From positions 124,772,501-124,836,500 of the forward strand of contig CM032230.1 in the NCBI GenBank assembly GCA_019009955.1: a DNA stretch of 64,000 nt, in the 5' to 3' direction. The notes under the pieces are model-generated. The model ran no database searches. It saw nothing but the letters and a program-made list of their open reading frames with translations, and was not told the DNA's origin. Numbering within the stretch: position 1 is the stretch's first letter; every line of letters begins with the position of its first letter. This DNA is from Riptortus pedestris (Eukaryota; Arthropoda; Insecta; Hemiptera; Alydidae). A program made the position numbers and the translations under genes. Positions 34,934-45,486 of this stretch are shown here, piece by piece.

Positions 34934-35012
34934 TGAGATCACAGTTGCGTGTCATACCAGCACGAGGGAAATCTGCTTAGTTTACGCAGCTCCTGCTTAA
35001 TGGAGTTTTTAT
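33425..35012 (-). mobile_element. HINE-like element, group C, split by a 0.95-kb repeat
   Basis: Pieces at 33425-33950 (AAATATCTCCGTTACTATTC, TAACCGAGATATTTGCTTC, GTGATGACGTAATCAATTA, TGTTAATTTGGTCTACAC) and 34932-35012 (GATGAGATCACAGTTGCG, GGGAAATCTGCTTAG, ACGCAGCTCCTGC). They enclose the 0.95-kb repeat and its TA tract. Confidence 0.6.
33951..34900 (+). mobile_element. 0.95-kb dispersed repeat (CCCGGCTTCGCCCGGG type), copy 1
   Basis: Starts CTAGCTAAGGTGCCCGGCTT and ends near GACAGAGGTTACAATTTTAT followed by TA units. Inside are two related units, about 34270-34560 and 34560-34790. Each reads AATAACAAAATAAACAA-like, TTGTTATGTG, ATTTGCCGAAA, TTTTTAATTTCAGGCCT and CCCACTCCTG. CAAGTTTCATAAAATTCGG follows, then an (AAAC)n tract. 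No protein is encoded. A second copy lies inverted at 54.2-55.1 kb. Confidence 0.85.
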
Positions 35013-35579
35013 TCGATTTATTCCACAATCGACACACTGACGAACACAAGCGTTGAAAGATCAAAACTGTAATAAATAATTAATGTGGAGGACGTTTGTG
35101 TTGTTTGTATCCTTAATGGCCAGTCAGCGCCACCGAGTTCATTTGAAGAAACGGTTTATTGACCTCTAGATTTTATTTTCCTAGTAAAGATTTGACTTTT
35201 AAACAAAAAGAAAAAATGTTGTTTTGAAACATTGTTATAAAAGTGTTCAAGCTGGACTGACTCTATAAATCGGGTTCACATTAAATTTAACACTCTTGGG
35301 AGACAACTAAAGATCTACATTTCGCAAAGCTGGATTACTTGGGGATTTTTATTTAATGACGTCTAGAGAACATTGAATACGAGAGAATCCACTTAAATCC
35401 AAGAGATTTTATTGGAAGCCATAAGCCGGTGGAAGCTCATTAAATTGCAGTTGGGTAATAAAACTGAGTTTATTTCCCTGATGAAAATGTTTGGAAGACA
35501 CTAACCTAAAATAACAAGGTATTGTCAACATCCGAAGGAAACGAATTGCTGGTATTATTGTTTTTTTTTTTTTTACAGC
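35013..35579. other. Non-repetitive stretch
   Basis: No frame. A T-run followed by ACAG at about 35562-35579 looks like a 3' splice site, but stops follow soon in all usable frames. Confidence 0.35.
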
Positions 35580-36340
35580 AGATATTTTAGATGTTTAGAA
35601 GTAGGAGTACCGGATGTTTGTCATTTTCCCACGGCGCCATAATGATGCAACGCCATATAATGAATGTAATCCGTTACCTATTATTTTCCATTTGTACGAA
35701 AGGGAAATCAACACACATAAGAGTGTAATCTGTGGGCAGAACAAAGGCCTAGATTGTATCGCCTTCCTTCATCATAAGCCCTAGGCCCAATTGTCATTAG
35801 CCCTGTTTTTGTGTGCGGGCTAGTGTGTGTGTGTGTGTGTGTATGAGAGACACACTATTAAGATTCAGAGTGAGCGGTACGTACAATGGTTCGGTAATTG
35901 TAAGTTGACGGGGAGGCAGTGGTGGAGGGAGCCTTATGAAGCCCGAATAAGACAAAGGCATTGTCGCACCCCAGAGTCTGGCCTGTCGGGGGGAGGTTAT
36001 TGTTACGATGTCGGGGCATTGAGAGAGACTGCCCTAGGGCCATGGGCTATGAGAGCGCCGGCGCCTTGGCTGTTACACGCCCCCTCGTGACAAAAGGGTG
36101 AAACCTACCCTTGTCTTCGATAACGGCCAAGAACTCTTTCATAGGACGATTGCCAAGGGAGTCTTGTTACAGCGCTCCGTGTAATCAAAACCTCTATCTC
36201 ATTTCCTTTTATTCACTCCTCTCTCTCTCTCTATATTATCTCTTTGTTGTCGTATGTTATTGGTCGCCCTTTGTAACGGATCTTGGTCACCACTCGATAC
36301 ACTATTAAAAGATCTTTGCAATTAACAATCCTGCGTAGCC
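35580..36340. promoter_or_regulatory. Non-repetitive GC-richer block, candidate regulatory DNA
   Basis: It holds GCCATAATGATGCAACGCC, GTAATCCGTTACC (bicoid/Otx-like TAATCC), CAGAACAAAGGCC (Sox/TCF-like), CCCAATTGTCATTAGCCC (homeodomain-like), a GT tract (35823-35842), and a strongly GC-rich part at 35910-36090 (GAGCGCCGGCGCC). An 87-codon frame (35827-36090) begins in the microsatellite and has no domain. Confidence 0.35.
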
Positions 36341-36620
36341 GTGATCTGGAGCGCAATCAGAAGTACAAAGCCAGCGGGACTTAGGCTCCATAAACACAAT
36401 CGGGAAAGCTTTCCCTCCTGAAGGTGCGTAATGGATGTATAACATAGGACAAAAGGGGCACAGTATTTAACAACAGGTGTTAAAGTATGTAGTATCTACA
36501 CACTACACCTGGTAATTGGCCCCAAATCTGTTTTTCACTGGAATAAACAAGGGAATAATTGGCAGGGTCCTGGTGGCCTGGGTTCAGCTACCACTACTGT
36601 CAGTAAGCTGAATGTAAAAA
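36341..36620. other. Spacer
   Basis: No frame or repeat recognised. Confidence 0.35.
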
Positions 36621-37102
36621 AACGTCCGTCACGCAGAGGCTGCCTAAACTAAGTAGATTTCCCACGTGATGTTTTACAATAGAGAACTCTGCTTACTACA
36701 GTAGTAGTAACGAAGCTCTAAACTAATTCAAAAGGGACGAACACCTACGGAAACGGCCGAACTAGCTTTCGGCGTAAGTCCCGCATATAGCTGACTTCAG
36801 CCGACCAAACACACTTAATACAAATGGAAATATCTCGGTTAATATTCAAGATAGAGAATAAATGTATAGTAGAATATTACAGTAAATTTAATTTGAAATA
36901 GAATTGATTCTATAAAATGTTTCGATCCGACGCATAACAACGGAGATATTTTGAATTTTCAAAAAAAAAACGTCTGTTCCCCCCCCCCCTCCCATTGGTC
37001 CGATTACAGCCGTTAACGAATTTGATTTTCTTTTTACATAAAACGATCAAATATGAAGTTTGGTAACGATAAAAAAAATTTGTGAATGCTAGAGCGTTAA
37101 AA

Positions 37103-37171
<69 letters not shown>

Positions 37172-37234
37172 GAATGGACCTCATTTTCGTCATCTCCTGG
37201 GTAGGATCGATGGAAGTTAAGGGAAATTTGCTAA
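36621..37234 (+). mobile_element. HINE-like element, group A, with shortened 3' block
   Basis: AACGTCCGTCACGCAGAGGC start, TTTTACAATAGAGAACTCTG, core, C-run 36979-36988, (TA)n 37106-37166. The 3' block jumps from GGTAGGATCGATGGAAG to TTAAGGGAAATTTGCTAA, losing about 80 bp. This gives a terminus with only half the palindrome. Confidence 0.88.
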
Positions 37235-37309
37235 TAGGTGCAACTCCACAAAGGGAGAATATCAGCTCACGAGTTATGTATGACAGTACCTCGGTATGAC
37301 TTACGATTT

Positions 37310-37450
37310 ATGGCTCTCTTAGATCCCGTCCCCCAGCCCTTCCGGAGTCCCGTCAGTCTACTGGAGACAACTAACTCCAGGACCTCCTTGGTTAACGGGG
37401 GCTGTTGAGGAGTTGATTACTCACTTCATAAAATTTTTGATGATCGCGAA
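37310..37450 (+). mobile_element. Second SINE-like family, body fragment
   Basis: CAGCCCTTCCGGAGTCCCGT, CTACTGGAGACAACTAACTC and CCTCCTTGGTTAACGGGGG align with the body of the element at 30.2 kb. The tRNA-like head is missing. Confidence 0.5.
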
Positions 37451-37964
37451 TCCCTTGAGTCTCGCTCAGAGCGGCTGAAGAACTCAAAGGACTATAATGC
37501 CGACCGAACAAACTAAACAACAACAAAAAACCAAGGGAATCAGAGAGTCAAAAGAGCATGCAGTGATTTCCAGCTATCCTGCATGCCGTGATGCCTTTAA
37601 TCATGGGGAAAAATCATTCACACCAATAAAGGCATGAGTGGAGAAAATTCCACTCAATGACAGAGTTGTTAGATAGCCATCCCTCGGTAGCCCGTAGCCT
37701 GCATAAGCGGACTACTGAGAGCCTAAGAGCCAGTATGAGTATGCAGACTACAACTTTAATCGACCCTCCAGTCTTGACCCCACTTAACAGCCTTACCTGA
37801 AAATTTAGACAATAAGTACTGGTGTTATAAAACACCTTGAACTTAATGTCGCTCACACCGAATTCACCTTTTTGAGCCATTTCCGCCACAGAGAAAGAAA
37901 TGTACTCAGTGAATTTCGAAGTCGTCAAAAGAATTTTTTTTAAAATATTATACCATCGAAATCT
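37451..37964. other. Gene-free stretch
   Basis: A 104-codon minus frame (37614-37928) has a few cysteine and arginine residues but no domain, splice borders or start context I trust. Confidence 0.35.
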
Positions 37965-39228
37965 GACCTCAATTCAATCTTCAATGAACGTTTGATGACA
38001 CTATAGAAATAATCAGTGCACAGTGAATGAGGGGGGAGGTTAGAAGAGGAGAATTTCGAAAATTCGAAGTATCTTCATCATAATGAGCCGTGCAAAAAAA
38101 AATTGTACGGTATCGATCAAATTCCAAATTTAGTAACCAATGGATTTGGTTGAATACATATTTTCGCTATCATGAATATTAACCGAGATATTTGGACTTT
38201 TAGCAGATTTCCCTTATGGGAAATGAGCTATTGAGGTTGTACTCATGACGCGATTTTCGAAATTTTTCTTCAAATGTCCATCGATCCTACCTAGTAGATG
38301 ACGAAAATGAAGTCCGTTCAAAACTGTATATATATTTGTCTGATACCGCTCTAGCGGTCGCAATTTTTGTTTGATCGTTTCCAAACTCGATATTTAGTAG
38401 TTTTTTGTAAAAGAAAGATCAAGTTCGTTAACGGCTGAAATCGGACAAAGGAGAGGGGGGGGGGGTTTAGAGGGGGAGAATTTTGTAAATACAAAAAATC
38501 TCAGTTATTATGCGTCGGATCGAAACATTTTATAGAATCAATTCTATTTCAAATTAAATTTACTGTAAATATTGTACTATACATTTATTCTCTATCTTGA
38601 ATATTAACCGAGATATTTGCGTTTTTATTAAATTTGGGCGGCTAACGGACGAGTGACTTTCCCGCCAAAAGCTAGTTTGGCCGTTTAGTTAACTGCTTGG
38701 CTCTCGTGAAATTTCTCTATTGTAAAACATTACGTGGGAAATCTGCTTAGTTTACGCAGCCCCTACGTGACGGACTTTTTAGTTTTCAGCTATCAGTACT
38801 CTCCTACTCATGTCATATTAACAATAAGCTGTTATAAGATGAACCGCATTATTCCAAGATTAAATTCCAAATACTGATTTCAAGAGACCTTTATTATACC
38901 AGATACTTGCAAATAGTCGTGTGATATCATAAATTAAGGATTTAAGTTGCTGCATCGAAAATGTTTATTTGATGTATACCTTAGTCGATATTCAGCTGAT
39001 CCATCTTTGTTATGGGCTGTGATCGGACCGAATTGTCATTCTACGTTTTTTCGTAACTTACATAGTAAGCGTGTTCCGCTTCGTACTCCCTTGTTTTCAG
39101 TCTTCATTCAACCTCATAGGATTCGCTTAGAAATGATGAGAGTATGTGGTGAAATGAAGTCACTACCGTGTAATACCAGCTGGTGGGACATTCTTTAGTT
39201 TATACAGCCCCTGCGGGACGGACTTTCT
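37965..39228 (-). mobile_element. HINE-like element, group B/C, split by a nested copy
   Basis: Pieces at 37965-38199 (GGTTAGAAGAGGAGAATTTC, TAACCGAGATATTTGGAC) and 38781-39228 (AGTTTTCAGCTATCAGTAC, CATATTAACAATAAGCTG, CAGCCCCTGCGGGACGGAC). They break exactly in the T-run that reads GATATTTGCATTTTTTAGTT in unbroken copies. Confidence 0.75.
38200..38780 (-). mobile_element. HINE-like element, group A, nested in a T-run
   Basis: TTAGCAGATTTCCCTTATGG at the 3' end; only five TA units (38326-38335); core with CGTTAACGGCTGAAATCGG; 5' half with CTCTATTGTAAAACATTACG; 5' end CAGCCCCTACGTGACGGAC plus a T-run. Confidence 0.92.
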
Positions 39229-39766
39229 TTAAATAAGAGATACATCGTTTGCCCCAAACTCATGGCGCAAATGGGCGTTGTAAAATTGGTAAATAATTTT
39301 CCCGGTAATTTAATCAGCTGAGCTCCAGGTGATAGAGAACACCTCGAGGCGGCGGCAATATTTCTATCTGTCAGGGAAGTAAGATTGTGCCAAGTGCTGG
39401 AATAGTTCCTCCCACCTCGATAGCCTAATTGATCCACAAACAACATCTCGTATATCAAAATTATATTCTGGCCTATCTCAGGTTTCTCTTGAAAAATAGC
39501 CATGTGTATATCCATGTTTTTAATTATGGGGTTCGCTTTTTCACTTATCTTTCATTAATTTCGCTAGGCGGTATCTCTCAGTCACGAATAACGGCTCTAA
39601 AGATTTTGCTTGAGAGATTATTAACATTACAAAACGAAAATTTAATATAAAAAAAATTTCTCATTCCTGAGAGACTATTTATTTTATATTTTACTGACTG
39701 TAATTTAATAATAGTGCATCTTAAGGAGCACTTAAGGAATAATGTTTATTCTTAAGTGAATGTCAA
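39229..39766. other. Spacer
   Basis: No coding sequence recognised. A 106-codon minus frame (39195-39515) overlaps the HINE tip and is not credible. Confidence 0.35.
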
Positions 39767-39850
39767 AAACGTTCGTCCCACAGGAGCTGCGTAATCAAAG
39801 CAGATTTCCCATATGTATCTCGTATAGTAAAAGTCCAATGAAGACAATAT

Positions 39851-39923
39851 GGTACTGTTGTCATACCTGTGAAGACCGTCGTCACTGGATGATGTCACAT
39901 CAGCCAGGTATGACAACAGTATC
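39851..39923. repeat. Inverted repeat with 19-base arms, MITE-like
   Basis: GGTACTGTTGTCATACCTG (39851-39869) and CAGGTATGACAACAGTATC (39905-39923), with a 35-base loop holding a small GATG…CATC hairpin. It interrupts the group B segment AATATTTGGTATTTAAG. Confidence 0.8.
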
Positions 39924-40187
39924 ATTTACACTGGCGGTTCTAACCCTTTATTTGAATTACAATGTTTGGTATTTAAGCTTCGAATGAAGCTATTCATGAT
40001 ATAAGATCTTGTTTTTTAGTACTAAATAGTAGAAGTGAGTGTTAAAAACCAAAAAAGTGCCAATATCTCGGTTAATAATCAAGATAGTGGGAAAAAAACA
40101 TACGTAACAACATTTAACCTCATTAAATTTGCATTAAGATTGATTCTAAGTAATTATTCTGGCGTTTATTAAGGAAGATATTTAAAA

Positions 40188-40320
40188 CAGGTTATTAAGA
40201 AACACTGTTTTGTGGCTCTTCACCATTTATTTTTCCAAACGCTTAGGGCTTTCATGAGTTTATATTCCCATCCTCAGAGCGTCAGGGTACGGGACGTGCC
40301 CTTAGAGATACTACTGGTCT
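40188..40320 (-). mobile_element. Retroelement tail of the CTGAGGATGGGA…GAAAGC type
   Basis: Minus strand: GCTCTGAGGATGGGAATATA, ACTCATGAAAGCCCTAAGCG, TTTGGAAAAATAAATGG. Same layout as the tail at 9.4 kb. It is inserted in the core of a HINE-like copy. Confidence 0.4.
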
Positions 40321-40432
40321 GACTATTTTTTATTTTTATTTTTGAACGGATCTTATTTCAAGCATCTCCTTGGTAGGATTGATGGACATTTGAAGACATT
40401 TTCCGAAAATCATGTCATGAGTAAACATTAAT

Positions 40433-40659
40433 CTCATTTTTATCAGTGTTGTAGACCTTAGTTTCAAGATAAGATATAAATATGTATTTTTTGTTTTCTT
40501 TTTATTTATGAGTTCAAGAATACATATACATATTTAGAAGCAAAACGATGAGGCATTTTTTATGATTTATTCACGTTAAAAATTAATTAACTAATTAGAT
40601 GTAATCAAAGTAATTAGATAGTGTCATCTAATAAACTATTTACTAGAATCTTAAGGTGG
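40433..40659. other. AT-rich spacer
   Basis: Nothing recognised. Confidence 0.35.
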
Positions 40660-40758
40660 AGGCTTACTAAACACTGAAATCCCAAATATATAACTATCCT
40701 TGTTAATATTCCAGTTGGAGAAAAATGTATGGATGGCATTATTCTCTTTCCCCCTCTT
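40660..40758 (+). mobile_element. HINE-like element, group B fragment
   Basis: GGTGGAGGCTTACTAAACAC and CTTGTTAATATTCCAG match the B half and core start. The complete minus-strand copy beginning at 40759 cuts it off. Confidence 0.5.
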
Positions 40759-40882
40759 TTAGCAGATTTCCCTTAAGGGAAATCAGCTATTGAGGTCGTA
40801 CTCATGAAGCAATTTTCGAAATTTCTCTTCAAATGTCCATCGACCCTACCCAGGAGATGACGAAAATGAGGTCTGTTCAAAA

Positions 40883-40933
<51 letters not shown>

Positions 40934-41414
40934 TGTTACCGCTCTAGGGTTCGCAATTTTTGTTTTATCTTTACCAAACTTGATATATAATCGTTTTATA
41001 CAAAAAGACAGATCAAGTTCGTTAACGGCTGAAATCGGACCAGGGGGAGGGGGCTTAGAGGGGGAGAATTTCGAAAATTCCTAATATCTCTCTTATTATG
41101 CGTCGGATCGAAAAATTGAATAGAATCATTTGTATTGCAAATTTAATGTTCTATAAATCCTGTTATATAGAGGTTTTCAGTATCTTCATTATTAACTGAA
41201 ATATTTGCATTTTTTAGTTTTTGGTCTTCAATAAACCCGCACTCTTACTAATCTCATATTAGCATTATTTTGCTATGTTATGGAGCAGTTTATTTGAAGC
41301 TTAAATACCAAATATTGCTCTCATTGAACTTTTAATTTTTCAGATAAATGCAAAAACGTGACGCACGTGGGAAATCTGCTTAGTTAACGCAGCTCCTGCC
41401 TCACGGACTTTTTT
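40759..41414 (-). mobile_element. HINE-like element, group B, complete
   Basis: TTAGCAGATTTCCCTTAAGG 3' tip; (TA)n 40887-40930; core with GAACTTGATCTG-type segment; B half CACTCTTACTAATCTCATAT; 5' tip CAGCTCCTGCCTCACGGAC plus T-run. Its 3' half is almost identical to group A copies while its 5' half is B, so groups share a common 3' end. Confidence 0.92.
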
Positions 41415-41462
41415 AAGATATGAATGTACATATAAAATTGAACATACATATAATTTATATCA

Positions 41463-41590
41463 GTTGGAACGTACCTCGTCTTGGTATCTATTAGGTATGA
41501 GTAATTTACATCACACTTGTTTAAAGTACATTCTAAACTCGCTATTATTACTACCTCAAATGATAATTTCCCTCAAGGTAAATCTGCTAA
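41463..41590 (+). mobile_element. HINE-like element, decayed 3' fragment
   Basis: TGGAACGTACCTCGTCTTGG and TTCCCTCAAGGTAAATCTGC plus TAA. Confidence 0.55.
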
Positions 41591-41928
41591 GAATAAGCAT
41601 GCGAAAAACTATATCAGGACTTCCACGCGGTCTGGGATTGTACGTCCGGCATTAATAAGAAGTACACTCGGGATTAATTATCCTAAGAAAGAAATTATTA
41701 AAATAAAAGTGATTCAACTCCCAGGGAATGTAGGGACAGGCTTAGATTCCACATACGGTCTAGATTAATGCAGAGAGCGCTGTGTGTAGGGAGGGCTGAG
41801 GAAGCAAAGAGGTAGAAAAAACATCGCTCCACTAGGGGATGATGAATGCTTAGAGGTTTCTCGTGTCTTCTCACTAATGGAGTCTCTTCTTATCTATGGC
41901 TCTCGGTCCCTCTCACATCTTATAGTCC

Positions 41929-41959
<31 letters not shown>

Positions 41960-42018
41960 ACGATAGCTCTTCAACAAGTTGGAATTTCTCTCTCTATTCT
42001 CTCACCACAAGCATCTTT
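41591..42018. other. Spacer with (CT)n
   Basis: A (CT)n tract lies at 41929-41961. GC-richer sequence at 41730-41900 is not recognised. Confidence 0.4.
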
Positions 42019-42350
42019 TTAGCAGATTTCCATCTGCTATTGAGGTTGCAGTCAAACGCTTTAAACATTTTTCCAAATGTACACATGAGTCTAGCTACAT
42101 CAATAAGGTTCGTTCAAATTATTATTATATACTGTCTAAGGTACTCGGCATTGCTCAGGATGTTCGTAATAAAGGCATTTGTTGTGCGAGTATTTCCCCT
42201 CCCCTATATTGTGTGAGTATGTATTTCTTTAGCAGATTTCCCTTGTAAATCAGCTATTGTGGTCGTACTCGTGACGCGATTTTCGACATTTTTCTTCAAA
42301 TGTCCATCGATCCTACCCAGGAGATGACGAAATTGAGGTCCGTTCAAAAC
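42019..42350 (-). mobile_element. Two HINE-like 3' fragments in tandem
   Basis: 42019-42150: TTTAGCAGATTTCC then ATCTGCTATTGAGGTTG, AAGGTTCGTTCAAATT. 42229-42350: TTTAGCAGATTTCCCTTG, GCTATTGTGGTCGTACTC, ATCGATCCTACCCAGGAG, GGTCCGTTCAAAAC. Both stop where the microsatellite would begin. Confidence 0.75.
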
Positions 42351-42769
42351 TAACAAGTAATTGCCCATGTTCCAGAAAGCTATAAAATTTATATAAATTA
42401 AATACACAGACAGAAAATGTAAACAGATAGGGGTTATTATAGCCTTGCAATGAATAACATTCAGTCTAAATATTTATCGAGGAAAGCTACCTCAGTAATG
42501 GTACTTAATAATGATGAATGGATGCTATCATGATCATGATTAATATTGAACACGATATTTTGAACTGTGTACAGACGGATTGATCAGGAAATCCCTTTTT
42601 TTTTTTTGTTTTTTTTATTATTATTCAAGACTAAAAGATTAATGAGCTCACTTTAGTCACTCGACATTCATATATAAACACTGACTCGGGGAAATATAAA
42701 AATAAAACATACTGCCTATAATTATTTCCCGAGCGAAGTGTTTATCTATTTTACCGATCCTCTAAATTA
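42351..42769. other. AT-rich spacer
   Basis: A T-run at 42595-42622. Nothing else recognised. Confidence 0.4.
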
Positions 42770-42930
42770 ATTCCAAGATATCGCTATATGATTTTTTTAA
42801 TAATATATTATGTTTTTAATTTACCCTTTTTTTAAACCTCGACTCCTCTTGGTTCCATTTCAATTATTAATTTCCTTTAGTTTTCACATGATACGGTCAA
42901 ATATCGAGAATGGTGGCCTCTAGAGCATAG
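42770..42930 (+). mobile_element. HINE-like element, decayed core fragment
   Basis: CCTTTAGTTTTCACATGA, ACGGTCAAATATCGAGAATG and GGCCTCTAGAGCAT match the core near the microsatellite. Confidence 0.5.
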
Positions 42931-43066
42931 AATGTTCATTAATGACGTCACCTTCAGAATTTATCAATGCATCACACGTAAAATAATATGGAGTATTAAA
43001 GGTTGTAGTGAAACAATTCCTGATACATGGCTTATTTAGACGTGCAGGAGGAATTGATTAAATTAA

Positions 43067-43268
43067 ATTATTTATTAACGTTCACTTTTTGAAACTAAGG
43101 CTAATCGGGGCGGGTTATCTGCAGATTACCACCCTTTTCTAGTCAGGTGGGAATGAATTCCGTCATTAAATAAATTCCTATTACCCAGGCGGGAATCGAA
43201 CGCGCCACTCAAGGTTTACCATATGAGATTAAGGCCAACGCTTTAACTCACATGGCTAACCTGAGCCC
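43067..43268 (-). mobile_element. tRNA-derived SINE
   Basis: Full-length member of the first SINE family: TTATTTATTAACGTTCACTT at the 3' end, GGGAATCGAACGCGCCAC (B-box region on the minus strand GTTCGATTCCC), CATGGCTAACCTGAGCCC at the head. No clear target duplication was found. Confidence 0.8.
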
Positions 43269-43269
43269 T

Positions 43270-43655
43270 TGGAGTGGGTTAAACAAGGCTGAAAACTGAA
43301 AAGCACGAATATTTTCGTTAATATTCGCATATGAAAAACATTTCAACTACATAAAGAACAAATATTCTAGAAAATGAAACTTGTAACGATATTGGTAATA
43401 TAACGTTTTTCGACCTGAATGATAATAGTGGAGGAATTTCGATTTTTTATTTAATCCCCTAACGTACGGCTTCAATTTTCCCTAATTCAATTTTTATGCT
43501 TACACAAAACGCATAAAAATCAAGCCACAAAAAAAATAACGACTGCTAAAGTCGTAACAGACAAATATATGGCTATAAAATTGAGCGAACCGTATTTTCA
43601 TAGATTAGGCAGGATCAATGGGCATATGAAGACATTTTTTGAAACAGAAGAACAT
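43270..43655 (+). mobile_element. HINE-like element, decayed, 5' end missing
   Basis: GGAGTGGGTTAAACAAGGCTG, TTTTCGTTAATATTCGC, ACACAAAACGCATAAAAATC, GTCGTAACAGACAAATATAT and GGCAGGATCAATGGGCAT in family order. It begins immediately at the head of the SINE. Confidence 0.6.
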
Positions 43656-44940
43656 GAGCGATGCAGGAACTTCGGGAGTAATATCTAATTTAGCCTTGCA
43701 TGCTGAAGTTAATAATTTATTAATATGTGAGACGTTAAGGATGTGCTGAGAACCAGATAAATTAATGGCTCTTGTCACGTTATTAGCAGAGCTTTAAGTC
43801 TTCAAATATGCTAATTTAAACATATATAATAAGAATAATTTACAATCTTGTCCTTGAACCGTCATATTTGGTTTTCTATAACGAGTAGTCGGGCTCGGCA
43901 AATTTGCAAATTCATTTTGGTTTAAATGAATTATTATAAACTTGGTGCGTTGTATGCACTTACGTTTTTGTGCATTGTTTTTTTTTTAAGGTCAAGTTTT
44001 ATTTTTAAATGCAGCCAAGAAATATTGCTTAATCCACTGTTAGCTTGGTGCAATTACACGATCAGAATTATTATCAGCATTGGTTTTAATTCGCTTTCTC
44101 AAAAGCATACAATAGTAGATCAAGACATTTAAAGTGTTGGTACCCCATGGACTTTTTTTAGCTTTTGCAATATTCCTCTCCCTTCTATTTGCCTATATTT
44201 ACGTTGTTTTGGAGTGTCTTGATTTTCGCGGAGCCGACGAACAACGACAAAAAGAGTGTGACAAGGATATGCAGTTATTTTACAGTATTTTCTACATGAG
44301 TCTACCCAACAATAAACACACTAGGAAGAGTTGAGAGAATTTATTAATCCTGAGAAAGTCCTGAGAAAACATGAGCAAAAACAGAGCGTTCTGAAATACC
44401 CACTAATATTAATAGAATACTAGTAGACCAGTTATATCACAGACATTGCAAACTCTTTAAAAAAAGAGAGAAGAGAAAATCACAAAAACAGAATGAAGGC
44501 ACAAACAATGTGCACCTGAGCCAAGATCAGTTAGCGATGAACTACCTTGACGGGCAAGAATGCATCCAGCACGCGATCAGATAAAGAGATCACAGGAAGT
44601 GTTTTAGTATCGCAGGACCTTGTTTTCATTGGGAGCTTTTAGTCGATTTTAAAACAGGTTAACGGTAGAAAATGAAATTATATTTTGCACTACTGACTTA
44701 TAATGGTATATTTTGTCGATGAAAAGCGGGCGACTATTGCGGCTATGTTAGGGCGGCTTGGGGTCTAGTTTTGAAAACGCCCCAAATTGTTATTTAAATC
44801 AGTTTTTTATTTTTTGGGGCTCAACTACCAATAACCAAATATACAGCTCTTCACTCCACATACATTTTTTATTCAGTTCTGTATAACGTCCCAAATAGGT
44901 TCCTGAGTCTCGGTTCGTGGTTAGTGAGCCTTAGGCATCA
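43656..44940. other. Gene-free stretch
   Basis: About 1.3 kb. Plus frames at 43926-44132 and 44134-44334 contain hydrophobic runs, but the DNA is T-rich and shows no splice borders, start context or family. Treated as non-coding. Confidence 0.4.
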
Positions 44941-45302
44941 AAAAAGTCCGTCACGCAGGGGCTGCGTAAACTAAGCAGATTTCCCACGTGAAATCCGTTA
45001 TCGGCCCAAATTTAATAAAAATGCAAATATCTCGATTAATATTCAAGATAAGGAATAAATGTATATAACAATATTTATAGTAAATTTAATTTGCAATAAG
45101 ATTGATTCTGTACAATTTTTCGATCCGACGTATAGTAACGGAGATATTTCGAATTTTCGAAAATCCTCCCCTCTAAACCCCCCCCCTCCCACTGCTCCGA
45201 TTTCAGCCGTTAACGATCTTGATCTTTCTTTTTACATAAAACGACTTAATATCGAGTTTGGTAACGATCAAACAAAAATTGCGACCGCTAGAGCTGTAAC
45301 AG

Positions 45303-45362
<60 letters not shown>

Positions 45363-45486
45363 TTTTGAACGGACCTCTTTTTCGTCATCTACTAGGTAGG
45401 ATCGATGGACATTTGAAAAAAAAATTCGAAAATTCCGTCATGAGTAAAACCTCAATAGCTGATTTCCCTTAAGGGAAATCTGCTAA
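44941..45486 (+). mobile_element. HINE-like element, group A, young-looking copy with short 5' half
   Basis: One of the best-preserved copies. AAAAAGTCCGTCACGCAGGG start; GCAGATTTCCCACGTGAAAT; a deletion joins CACGTGAA directly to TCCGTTATCGGCCCAAATTT, removing the second arm of the 5' inverted pair. Core intact (GATCCGACGTATAGTAACGG, CGATTTCAGCCGTTAACG). (TA)n is about 27 units (45306-45359). 3' block CAGTTTTGAACGGACCTC, GGTAGGATCGATGGACATTT, ending TTTCCCTTAAGGGAAATCTG plus CTAA. The palindrome followed by CTAA recalls Helitron/Helentron 3' ends; the A-run before GTCC recalls T-rich target preference. No Rep/helicase gene is present, so mobilisation must be in trans. Confidence 0.94.

Larger units (their letters stand above)
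39767..40432 (+). mobile_element. HINE-like element, group B, with two internal insertions
   Basis: AAACGTTCGTCCCACAGGAG start, CAGATTTCCCATATG, then an inverted-repeat insertion (39851-39923), B half, core broken after ATTAAGGAAGATATTT by a foreign tail (40188-40320), then the 3' block (TTGAACGGATCTTATTTC, GGTAGGATTGATGGACATTT) without the final palindrome. Confidence 0.72.

Noticed and set aside
35562..35600. T-run plus ACAG as a 3' splice site for the second exon of the gene at 4135
   Set aside because: With the phase-1 donor the frame meets a stop within a few codons.
43926..44334. Two hydrophobic plus-strand frames
   Set aside because: T-rich DNA yields hydrophobic residues by chance. 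No splice sites, start context or family support a gene.
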